Origin: Byssochlamys sp. IMV 00236
Lineage: Eukaryota; Ascomycota; Eurotiomycetes; Eurotiales; Thermoascaceae
NCBI GenBank assembly: GCA_001931875.2
Contig: MSJH02000759.1
Span: 1-17,268 of the forward strand
DNA: 17,268 bases
Direction: 5' to 3'
In this document: positions 8,095-16,901 of the stretch, one piece after another
How the letters are laid out: every line of letters starts with the position of its first letter
Numbering within the stretch: position 1 is the stretch's first letter
Program-made: the position numbers and the translations under genes
The notes under the pieces: model-generated
What the model was told of the DNA's origin: nothing
Seen by the model: only the letters and a program-made list of their open reading frames with translations
The model's database searches: none

Positions 8095-11000
8095 ATGAAT
8101 TATGAATCAAGAAATAGATCAGGAGACGGCGCGTCGAATCAATACAGGCATTCAACGACAAATACTCAAAAAAATAAATTCGAGAGATCAACACACAGAT
8201 TTAGCAAACCATTCCACCAATCTAATGAAGAGTAAGAATATACAGCTTTATATTCTTAATATTCGTATATTAATCTATGCTTTATTTCATAGATCTCTCG
8301 ACAACAGTAATGCAAACGAACCAAAAAAAGCTGATAACGCGTTTGTTAAGTTTACTTCGGGTAGTATACGCTTCGAAGATCTGAAATCAACAGCAATGAA
8401 CTCTTGGGATGAAGGCATTGATTTAGAACTGAAGCGTGATAGCAAAAAGAAAAATAAAGCACAATGGGCATCAGAAGAAGATATCTTTAAAGGCTGCAAT
8501 GTTGACTTTTTCAAACAAAATAATAATAGCGAAAGGGAAGCAGATCCACATGAAAAGTCCATGCGACAACAGCAAGAAACAGCACATACTTGGAATAATA
8601 ATGAAAATTTGACAAAAAATTCTTATGCGGAAGCTGCTGATCCAATGGCTCCTTCCTGGGCGGCTGATGACATGTCTGCAACTATGAATACCAGCAATGC
8701 CATTTTCCAGGTTCCTTTTCCTCCACAGCAATTCGTCTATTCAGCTGATGGAGCATGGAACTCGACTATGATGCCACACAACATGGCTCCTCCAATTGTG
8801 CCGGTACCAGTAATCCAGCCAAATTACATGCCAGTAGGCGCACCCTCTTCAACAAAAGATAAAGAGTTGGCTTTATTTTTATACAAGTTCCTGCACGATC
8901 CAGCTAGTGACATGTTGCCAAAGTTCTTGGAAATGTATGAAAAATTGTTACCCAAGATGATGTTTATGCCTCCTCGTACACTCGGCGACTTTATGGAAGC
9001 CTTGTCCATTGTCCTAAAAGAAGATCAAAAGCGAAAAGACTATAAAAACTTTAATAAAATTCAAAGTTATTCGCGTCAAGTTTTTAGCGCAGTCGACAGC
9101 TTTATCAAGCATGTGCTCATTTATCCCGACGATGCAATCCAAGTCATTCAATTTATTGGTGTGTTAAGCAAGTTTGACAGCTCTATAAGCGAACATATTG
9201 CACTACAAGATCTTATTAACACATTCAAATCGCTTCAAGATTACTGTAGTGTCGAACAAAAGATAGAAACTATTAAGCAACTTCAGTCTATCTGCCCTGC
9301 ACAGGGCAATGACGACTCGCGGTATGCGTTCTGGAATACTGCTGAAGGTGGCCTATTGCCAATACCTGCCCCCGAGGATGTCGTATTGGAAGCCGCTGCC
9401 GGAAATATGCTTCTCAGTTATGAACTTGAAGCTAACTCAACCCTCTCCAATATTGTTAAGGGTCCATGGCCAAAGCTCGATTTCCAAAATTACCTTTTTA
9501 CACACTATATGCTTCGACGACAAGAATTTATCGAGCCTATGCAAAATGCTATCAAGAACATACTCACGATGCCGTCGGCCGGCGATGATATACAAAGCCA
9601 ATCTGAGACGACCATCTGCAACGGTTGCAGGCCAGTCTACATGATGCCTTTTGAAACATCATACGCCCCTGCTATTGTATTTTCAATAGACTCTAGTGAA
9701 GATACAGATGATATCATCAATGATAACACTGAGGGCTCCTTTGTTTTCATTATACCAGAACTTAACTATACCAACATGACAAAGGAGGAAAAAATCGAGT
9801 ATATGGCCAAAGGCGCTATGATGGGACACATCATGTCCGCATTCAGTCATCCAGTCAAAGGAAACTTGGTCCGCCTTATAAGCATCCAAATCTACAGAAA
9901 GGGACTCCCTAGACTGGACTGGTCCTGTTCCTATACAGTCATAACTAGCCGAAACAATGCACCATCAACCCTTTCAGTGCTCCACTGGTTGAAACAAGAA
10001 TTTGAAGACTTCCACAAGCAAAAATACTCTGCAGTCATTACCCCACGCTTACTGGCGTTTAAGAACTCCCTAAGTGCTGATGAGCTTAGTAGTTGGAATG
10101 AGTATGCACGTAATGGCTCAGACACTAATGACAACCCAGTACCAGAGTATTTACAACGTATCGAGTTAGACATTAGCTGTATTATGATCAACAAGCAAAT
10201 GCCTCACAAAGCTAAACCCGACGAAAACATCTGGCCGAGCCCAACAGAGTATATGTGGAACGCAGCATCGCCTCCAAAACGACCACCTGTTTACAAATTA
10301 TCACCGAGCCAAATGAAAGCTCTGAAGTATGCACTGACTCATAGAATTGCATGTATCTCTGGCTCACCTGGTACTGGAAAAACTTATCTTGCTGCAAAAC
10401 TGGCGTTATTGATGAGCCAGGCTTTATCTACAAGCCATTGCAGACAACCTTTACTCATTATTACCAAGTCTCAATCTACCTTGGATCGTATTTTGGGATT
10501 TGTAGCGCTCAAAATCCGTGACACAGTTCGCTTCGGTTATGAACCCAAGGATAGCACCATCAACCATGGCAAGCTCGCAACACAGATGGCTTTACCTGAG
10601 CTTGCTGACAATGGCTACAAGCATTTTAAAGAACTAGATCGCAAGGTCTCTGGACTACAGACACAACTGGATGCCCTTTGTAAATTGAGGCTTAAGGTCG
10701 AAAGCTATGATCCGGAGACGCTTTATAATTTTGTGCATCCCAAGTTTGGTGCCAGACTTCAGCAAGGCTACAGAAAAATGTTTGCTTCGCAACCTGCCAC
10801 TGACATGGATATCTGGAAGTTTTGGCTCATTCCCAAAGAGCAAATTCAACATAAAATGGCCGTGTCAATGGAATCTGAGGCTTTACTCCAAACAGTTAAT
10901 ATACTTCGACAGAACACGAGCATCGCAGGTAACTATGTCATGCCTATGATTGATTATACCCATTTCCAAAACAAATGTCGATGGATCGCCGGCAATACCG

Positions 11001-14000
11001 CCGAGATTGAGCCCGTGTCTACTTCCTCACATTGGCCCTTCGAAACTTCAAAATCACTTGGAAGTGATCTTCGTGACAATTTGGTGCAAATTTGGAAGGA
11101 AATTGGGGATAAAGACATATGGACTATTTCCGAAAAAACCAAGGACAAGATTATCAACAAGACAACTGATTTAATTTTGGACTACATTGATCGCGAGCTA
11201 CATGATTTAATCAAGGAACAATCTCAAACTGCTGAAGAGCTTGACCATTTGACTACGAAGCGATGGGCTTATGTAACTCGGTTTAATCGTGTGATTGGTA
11301 TTACAGCTGACTTTGCGGCAGCACATCAGTCATGGCTCACTAAACTTTGGCCTAGATGTGTGATTGCAGATGAAGCGTCGGAGATCCTAGAGTCAACCTT
11401 GATGCCCATTATCGTTGGTCCTCGTGTGGAGCATCTCGTTCTCTTAGGCAACGCAGAAGCGTCCTCGCGTCCGCGTGTATCATGCAATCCCTTCAAGGGT
11501 GACCCTCGCTACATGGACACGTCACTGTTTGAACGATGGAAGAAAAATTCAGCAAGCGAGGTTGTTCGACTTGAAGAGCAGTGGCGTATGCATTCCGAAG
11601 TGGCCAATATTCTTGATAAGTTTAATAGCAACAAGGATAAAGCATCATCTCTACTGATCACAGCTCCATTGGCAACCTGCAACGAGAACATGAGGGATAG
11701 CAAGCAGACTTCATTGATGGGATTAACTCACCGTATGTTCTACATTGATTATCAGCCTTCACGCTCTCCTCGTTCGTCTTCGATGAGGCATGTCCATTTC
11801 TCCTCTACACCCATTGCACAAGCGGATATAGACGAAGCTCAATTCATCGCTCACCTTGCTACCTACATTATACAGCAGCCATACAGCCAAAATGCCAAAG
11901 TCGCAGTGTTAACGATGTGTAACCTACAAAAACACCTAATTCGTAACTGCTTAAAGACAGATGTACCCAAGCGCACCATGTTCAGCAAGAACCTTGATAG
12001 AATCGTGGTTGAGCGAGTGGATCAACACCCAGGCAGAGACTATTGGTTTACAATAATCAGCACAGCCACTCCTGGTCGATCAAGATCACTCGAGGATAAT
12101 TTATCTGAAGCCCTGACCAAAGCAAAATATGGCATTTACATTGTAGGCAAACCAATACGAGATACAGTGCATTCTCGTTGGCAGAAATTCGCGGATTATA
12201 TGCGCGAAATTGGCCTATATGGCGCGCGCATTCCCTTGATATGTTATCAACACGGTGAACTTACGTCAGTAGGCTACTGGACGGAATTCCAGCCTGTGAG
12301 AAATGGAGGATGTAGTCGACCCTGTAATGCCTTGATGAGTGACGGTCATGTCTGCCCAGAGATTTGTCACTATGGTAGCCACGGCGAAGTTGTCTGTAGA
12401 GCACCTTGTACACGTCCTCGACCGACACTTTGCACACATGAATGTTCTAGACTTTGCTTTGAATGTAACAAAGAAGGTGGCTGTCCTGATTGTCTTGAAG
12501 AAATAACCATTGAACTACCTTGCGGCCATGAATACAAAGGTCAGTGCAAGGATACTCAGCGTATGTATGCCATCAAGTGTCTTCAGTCTGTCGAGGTTGC
12601 CTTGCCTCGATGCAAACACAAAGTAACCCTTCAATGCTACAATGCGGGGCGAGCTTCGAAAATCATTTGCAACGTCAAGGAAACGGCAGAATTAAGCTGT
12701 GGCCATCGCGTTGAAAAGAGATGCAGTGAGCAAGTTGTTTGTGGTGAAATCTGTAATAAACTGTATGAATGTGGATTACATAGCTGCGAAGAAATGGTAA
12801 ATAGCTTTTAAAAAGGAAACATAAAGCTATGTGAACTAATATGCATATATAGTGTGGAAGCGACCACTCACATGCACGTATGTATTGCCCTGGTGCTTGT
12901 TTAAAAGAATTGATCTGCGGTCATCGCTGTGCTAAGGGTTCGTATATACATTATTATGTACACATAGATTACTAATCTATTACAATAGGCTGCTCCAGTT
13001 CGAATGATCATACTCAAAGATGCTTAGAGAAATGTAATTATGTCTGTTTACACGGCTATAAATGTAGTCGACCTTGCTTTTCTGAATGTATCATGTGCGT
13101 AAATCCTTGTCCATATCAATGCGAACACTATAAATGTACAAAAAGGTGTTATGAGGTAAAAAAAAAAAAAGAGAGAGAGAGAAATGTCTATCAATTGACT
13201 AATATGTACATGTTAGCCATGTGATCGACCTGCTTGCGATGAACCATGTAAAAAGAGACTTGGCTGCTCGTACATAGCATTGAATCATGTTTATGAATGA
13301 TCTTAATACTTTTTTTTCTTTTTCTTTAGACATCCCTGTCGTGGCTTTTGTGGTGAACCCTGCCCCCCTTGTGATTTGTGCAATCCGGATCTAGAGTGCT
13401 CCATCACTCTTAGAACCTTGTCTGAGTTCGATCCGGATGAGAAAATATACATGTTGCCTGAATGCGGTTGCGGTAAGATAATGAAACCAAGAAAATATTT
13501 ATGTGATTGTCATTAACACATACATTAGTATTCTCTGCACCCGCTATGGACACTTTCTTCAAGCATAGAACACAAAGCGGCGAGCATAGTGTGATCAAGC
13601 TTTGGGAGTGCCCAAACTGCAAAAAGAACATTTACACCGCTCATAGATATAATCAGTATATCAAACATGAAGTATCTCTTGTAAATGATGTCAAGCGCCA
13701 AATTGAAGTTCAAAGACAGAAACTGACACCACAAGAGAAGAATCAAATCATTCGTGCAATGAATGAAGAAATCAAGAGTGGTATGTTCAACATTGTGGGT
13801 GGAAGATGGTTTGTCTGCCCAAACAAGCACCCTTACTTTGTTGGTGACTGTGGTGGAGCAACAGAGGTATCTCGCTGTCCTGAGTGCAATGCGCCAATTG
13901 GAGGCACACAACATCGAGTGATAGAATCTAATCGTTTTTATGGTGAATTTGATGGGTCCGAAGAATCCGCTTGGCCTGGACAGCCAAGTAAAAATTCATA

Positions 14001-14001
14001 A
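8095..14001 (+). CDS. ZNFX1/Hrr1-type SF1 helicase with NFX1 and RZ fingers, 7 exons
   Basis: Exons: 8095-8231, 8293-12796, 12853-12937, 12989-13155, 13217-13269, 13330-13472, 13529-14001. They sum to 5562 nt, 1853 aa plus stop, with every junction keeping frame. The start is the ATG at 8095, preceded by in-frame TAA at 8080. The N-terminus is polar and low-complexity (to about 230). A helical region follows (LFLYKFLHDPASDMLPKFLE onward), then the ZNFX1-typical NIVKGPWPKLDFQNYLFTHY / RRQEFIEPM block. SF1 motifs: Walker A GSPGTGKT (736-743), motif II DEAS (1072-1075), LLGNAEASSRP (about 1098), QWRMH (1142-1146), VDQHPGRD (about 1288), ALTKAK (1319-1324). From about 1385 there are NFX1-type Cys/His fingers, continuing through the small exons (CGLHSC, CGHRC, PCDRPACDEPC). 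The C-terminal RZ finger is WFVCPNKHPYFVGDCGG plus RCPECNAPIGG (about 1790-1822). Relatives: human ZNFX1 (dsRNA sensing), C. elegans ZNFX-1 and fission yeast Hrr1 (RNAi and heterochromatin). Motifs Ia, III, V and VI are degenerate, so helicase activity is doubtful. Exact orthology within the fungal paralogue family is unresolved. Confidence 0.93.
8232..8292 (+). other. Intron 1, 61 nt; decides the start codon
   Basis: Donor GTAAGA at 8232, branch-like TTAATC near 8270 and acceptor TTTCATAG ending 8292. Splicing joins GA to A (Glu) and puts the long downstream frame in register with the ATG at 8095 (MNYESRNRSGDG), not with the ATG at 8102, whose frame stays open through the intron by accident. 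The 8102 frame would translate the intron as an odd hydrophobic patch (IQLYILNIRILIYALFH) that has no counterpart in a soluble RNA helicase. Confidence 0.85.
12797..13528 (+). other. Five micro-introns splitting the NFX1 finger array
   Basis: Introns are 12797-12852 (56 nt, GTAAAT...ATATAG), 12938-12988 (51 nt, GTTCGT...ACAATAG), 13156-13216 (61 nt, GTAAAA...TGTTAG), 13270-13329 (60 nt, GTACAT...CTTTAG) and 13473-13528 (56 nt, GTAAGA...CATTAG). CTAAT/TTAAT-like branch sites are visible in most. Each junction restores a finger motif: GLHSCEEM-CGSDHSH, HRCAK-GCSSSN, RCYE-PCDRPACD, LGCS-HPCRGFCG, PECGC-VFSAPAMD. The fourth contains an A12 plus (GA)n run. Exons between them are only 53-167 nt. 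Confidence 0.85.
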
Positions 14002-14036
14002 GACATGTTTGTAAAATTTACTTTATAATAGTATAG

Positions 14037-14055
14037 AAATAGCTAATTACTATTT
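14037..14055. terminator. Hairpin between convergent genes
   Basis: AAATAG (14037-14042) and CTATTT (14050-14055) are inverted around a 7-nt loop, at the junction of two convergent genes whose stop codons are 52 bp apart. AT-rich DNA like this usually holds both 3-prime processing signals. The inverted repeat could equally be chance. Confidence 0.25.
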
Positions 14056-14413
14056 ATAAATACACGCCGTCTTCTTCCATTCTTTCTTCTTTCTTTTCCA
14101 ACTGCAATTCTTGAGCATATTTTTCTTTAAATGCTTTAATGTCACTTCCTACTTCTCGCCATGCTGCTTCACCCAAACGTTCTCTAATGACTTCAAGTGT
14201 CAAGTTGATTTGTTCTTGTTTTTTTTGAATCAAGTCTTGATTTTCTTTTATTGCCTGAGTCAAGTCAGGGTCGTTTTGCTCTGTATCAAATTCTTTCATT
14301 TCATGATTTGATTTTATTAAATGAGTTATACAGTTTTGAATCTCGTGTACTTCTGAAATCAAACTAGTTGCTGGCAATTCGTTCAGTGCTTTTCTTAATT
14401 GAGTCATATTCAT
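14054..14413 (-). CDS. Small coiled-coil protein, 119 aa, family not recognised
   Basis: This is a single intronless frame starting MNMTQLRKALNELP and ending EEDGVYL. Nearly the whole length is predicted helical by eye, with heptad-like spacing in two segments: about residues 17-45 (SLISEVHEIQNCITHLIKSN) and 53-85 (LTQAIKENQDLIQKKQEQIN). It ends in a charged Lys/Glu tail. No signal peptide or membrane segment. Well-balanced composition, a full start-to-stop frame, and a CCAAT plus A-rich TATA-like element about 80 nt upstream on the same strand support a real gene. The style is that of small coiled-coil subunits of larger complexes, but I cannot assign one. It is convergent with the ZNFX1-like gene, so their 3-prime ends probably overlap. 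Confidence 0.8.
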   Translation of the reverse strand: MNMTQLRKALNELPATSLISEVHEIQNCITHLIKSNHEMKEFDTEQNDPDLTQAIKENQDLIQKKQEQINLTLEVIRERLGEAAWREVGSDIKAFKEKYAQELQLEKKEERMEEDGVYL

Positions 14414-14944
14414 TTTACTTAAAAATGCATGATAATTTATTCAGTCACGACAAGTCTACTGGAACATTTTGAAAATTATGGCAGTCATTTCTTTTTTTAT
14501 TGGCAGAAAAGCCTTACTAAATTTAGCAGTAAACTTGACCAAAAATGGCAATGCATACGAGATATATTTGGCAGGAATTGTTAAAGCTTTTTTCTAAGTT
14601 CTAAAATGAGAAGGGTAACTGGATTTTAATTTAGAGATGAGATAGAGCCACAAGAAAAATAAAAGATAACTTCTTGTTATTATTCTGTGTAAAAGATGAT
14701 GATCTTTATTTTCAAATTGAATTCATTTTTATATAATTTCCAAAGCTTATGAATAATTTGCTAGAAAGCGGATCTTAGAGAGCTATGGATTTCTAGAAGT
14801 TGTCAGGAGAGCCAGAGAAGTGTGGATTCAAGGACTGATGGCTTGGCCGCTCACAACAAAGTATATTTCTGAGTGTGAAAACAGAACAAAGTGAGGTGCG
14901 CATAAAAAAAAGTGAGCGCGCCAGGTGAGCATGCTAAGTATTCC
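14414..14944. other. Upstream region of coiled-coil gene; no other gene
   Basis: Apart from the promoter of the minus-strand gene nothing protein-like is visible. Two very short upstream start codons lie in its leader on the minus strand, for example one near 14427 that stops after three codons. The remainder, including the GAGCGCGCC patch near 14910, has no recognisable content. Confidence 0.45.
14491..14503 (-). promoter_or_regulatory. CCAAT / A-rich TATA-like element
   Basis: On the minus strand this reads CCAATAAAAAAAG, a CCAAT box fused to a TATA-like A-rich element, about 80 nt upstream of the ATG at 14413. Position and strand fit a core promoter for the coiled-coil gene. Confidence 0.45.
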
Positions 14945-14965
14945 TCAAATATAAGTATTATTTGA
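14945..14965. repeat. Inverted repeat TCAAATA/TATTTGA
   Basis: Perfect 7-bp arms around a 7-nt loop (TAAGTAT). It is short and AT-rich, so it may be fortuitous. It sits about 140 bp left of the longer inverted repeat at 15103-15187. Confidence 0.5.
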
Positions 14966-15102
14966 AAGAAGTGAAAAATGAGGGAGGAAAGGGAAAAGAA
15001 ACGATGTCTGGCACAGTGCAACTTATAGTGATAATTGCAAATCTGTATGTCATGTCTACAACAGACTTGGACTCAGATCATATCTTGAAAACGGACATCT
15101 GT

Positions 15103-15187
15103 GACATGGTCAAATTAAAAAAAATACAACGTATCTTTTTCAGTTATAAGTTTCATTGTTGTCATGAGTGTTGTATTTGACCATGTC
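15103..15187. repeat. Imperfect 18-bp inverted repeat, 85-bp foldback
   Basis: The right arm GTTGTATTTGACCATGTC (15170-15187) is the reverse complement of GACATGGTCAAATACAAC. The left arm has GACATGGTCAAAT (15103-15115) and ATACAAC (15124-15130), separated by an A-rich insertion. The two arms enclose about 39 nt. This could be a miniature foldback/MITE, a hairpin transcript, or an operator-type palindrome upstream of the gene at 15367. A (TA)-type target duplication is not obvious. Confidence 0.7.
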
Positions 15188-15270
15188 TAATACTAATCTT
15201 TACGTGTGAGATTACATTTGACTTAACTACATGTACCTTAATTAGTACCCCGACCTCTTTTAATATAATC

Positions 15271-15366
15271 TAATAAAAGGATAAACAGAGACTCATCACT
15301 TCTTTGCTTTTATTCTACACATTTACACGAGCACTAACAACAACCACAGCTACAACTAATACCTCA
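15271..15366 (+). promoter_or_regulatory. Core promoter and leader of gene at 15367
   Basis: TAATAAAAGGATAAA (15271-15285) is TATA-like. It is followed by a CT-rich start region (about 15290-15320) and an ACAAC/CTACAAC-rich, G-poor leader up to CTCAATG at 15365. G-poor leaders with A/C-rich sequence before the ATG are common in highly readable fungal genes and favour the ATG at 15367 over an upstream in-frame codon at 15304. Confidence 0.5.
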
Positions 15367-16348
15367 ATGAGTAATTTACGATTACCCAAGTGCCCAGAAA
15401 CAATAAAAGAAAAGAGCTTAGTAAACACTGTTACTTTATCAAAACACAGTCAATACCCTAAAAACAATAACAGATTTAAGCAACTTTCCCAAAGGGAAAA
15501 AATCTTACATCAAAAGATTTCTCAAGTATTTTGAACAGGTAGCTGTGAAGAGAAGTTTCTTATCATTGTATCAAACAGAAGAAAGGAAGCATAGATTGGA
15601 GGGTTCCATAAAAGAAAGAGACGAAGAAGTGGGGATTACTAATAATGAGCTTATTGGAGAAAATCTACGCCAACACCGCGAAAAAAGACGAGTAATTTTT
15701 TTTAGTTTCTATTTGTTGTATTAACCTCTTAACGAGCTTCATTATTAGTTTTGCGATATTACAGATGATACAGAAAGTCAGTCTGGAGGTGCAGGCCAAA
15801 AACAGGTCATATGATATTATCTCACCATCAATTGCTACATCAGCCAATGTGCCTATTATCAAAGAAGAAAACATGACAAATCTAAGCAAATGGTTTGATA
15901 TTTGTCTCAGCACTAACGTTACTTATGTATCTCCTGAACTTTTGGAACACTTTAGAAAAATCAAAGAGCAACAAAGGAAGAATGTATACTTTGACAGTAT
16001 TGAAGGCGCCCGTGATTTTTTTGATCAATGCATTTTTATTGAAAAGAGGCGATTTGATGACAAAGTTTCGTTACTCCATTGTCATAGCTCTGATTTCAAC
16101 CGTTTCACCAAATACTCCATGATTGACTTTGGAATCAATATACCGAGAATTTCTCCTATGCCTACAAATGATGAAAGAACCATGTTTGTAGGGGTTGTAG
16201 TTCAATTATGGAAGTATTTCGGCGACCTGACTGGATTGTTATCTTCAAATGGTAAGGGAGGAATAACAGCTTTCATAGAAAATCAACTAAGTCAATTTTA
16301 GGTGTGGAAAAAAGGACAAAAGCGCAGCCAGTGTAATCTTTCTTGCGA

Positions 16349-16389
<41 letters not shown>

Positions 16390-16871
16390 ATCAACGCGCC
16401 TTTTAGACAGAATCAGATATAATGACAAAAATGAAGCAAATATGATAATAGAATCCCCGGGGTATAGTGTTAAGATGTTTAAACAATTCATAATTCTGAT
16501 ATACTTTAAATAGATTAAATATAGTAGCCAATCTTGACCATACTTTGCAAGACTCACTTAAAAATATCAAGAGTACAGCAGATGCATTAATGAATGTGAT
16601 GTGTCGTTACTCAAGCGCAAGTGTTACCACTTTAAAAAAAGTGCATGTCTATTCAGTTCAAACCATGCAAAATACGATGACTGTAATCCAGTATTCTTTG
16701 AAAGACTGTAAAAGATGGAGAGCTTTTGAATGTGGCTTGACTCTATTGCCGATGGTACAGTATTTCAACTTGAAATTGAGACGATTTTCAAAAAAAAAAA
16801 AAAAAAAAATTAGACAAATAAAAAATTTTTTAGACGAGTGTGATATTATTTCAGATGCATTTACTAATTAA
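15367..16871 (+). pseudogene. Multi-exon gene of unknown family, apparently broken by two lesions
   Basis: Proposed exons: 15367-15691, 15765-16251, 16302-16461, 16514-16871. Introns are 73 nt (GTAATT...TTACAG), 50 nt (GTAAGG...TTTTAG) and 52 nt (GTATAG...AAATAG). All junction phases agree. The product would be 442 aa if one surplus T in TTTT (15529-15532) and one in-frame TAA (16334-16336, codon 282) are set aside. Protein features: polar N-terminus MSNLRLPKCPET; helical, charged stretch (QREKILHQ then VAVKRSFLSLYQTEERKH); globular centre (NLSKWFDICLSTNVTY, EGARDFFDQCIF, LLHCHSSDFNRF, VVVQLWKYFGDLTGLL); poly-Lys from the 36-A run; STRLLDRIRYNDKNEANMII; then beta-rich VYSVQTMQNTMTVIQYSL and AFECGLTLLPM. 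A second 20-A run (16790-16809) encodes Lys near the end. No known domain is recognised; it looks like a lineage-specific fungal family. If the lesions are sequencing errors in homopolymers, it is an intact gene. Confidence 0.6.
16352..16387. repeat. 36-nt poly-A run inside an exon
   Basis: Thirty-six A residues interrupt exon 3 of the gene at 15367-16871 and would encode 12 lysines. The sequence resumes in the same frame as before the run (GVEKRTKAQP upstream, ESTRLLDRIRYN downstream). The true length is uncertain in any assembly. Confidence 0.9.
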
Positions 16872-16901
16872 ATGTTGGAGACAAGTACTCTATTGCTTCA
16901 G

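Noticed and set aside
8102..8292. ATG at 8102 as start of the long helicase frame
   Set aside because: It lies in another frame of exon 1; splicing of 8232-8292 puts the ATG at 8095 in register, and the 8102 frame translates the intron.
13009..13020. GTTCGAATGATC as a tRNA B box (begins near 12999)
   Set aside because: It lies in a coding exon of the finger array and no cloverleaf can be folded around it.
14962..15180. 72-aa plus-strand frame
   Set aside because: It runs through the foldback repeat and has no protein-like conservation pattern.
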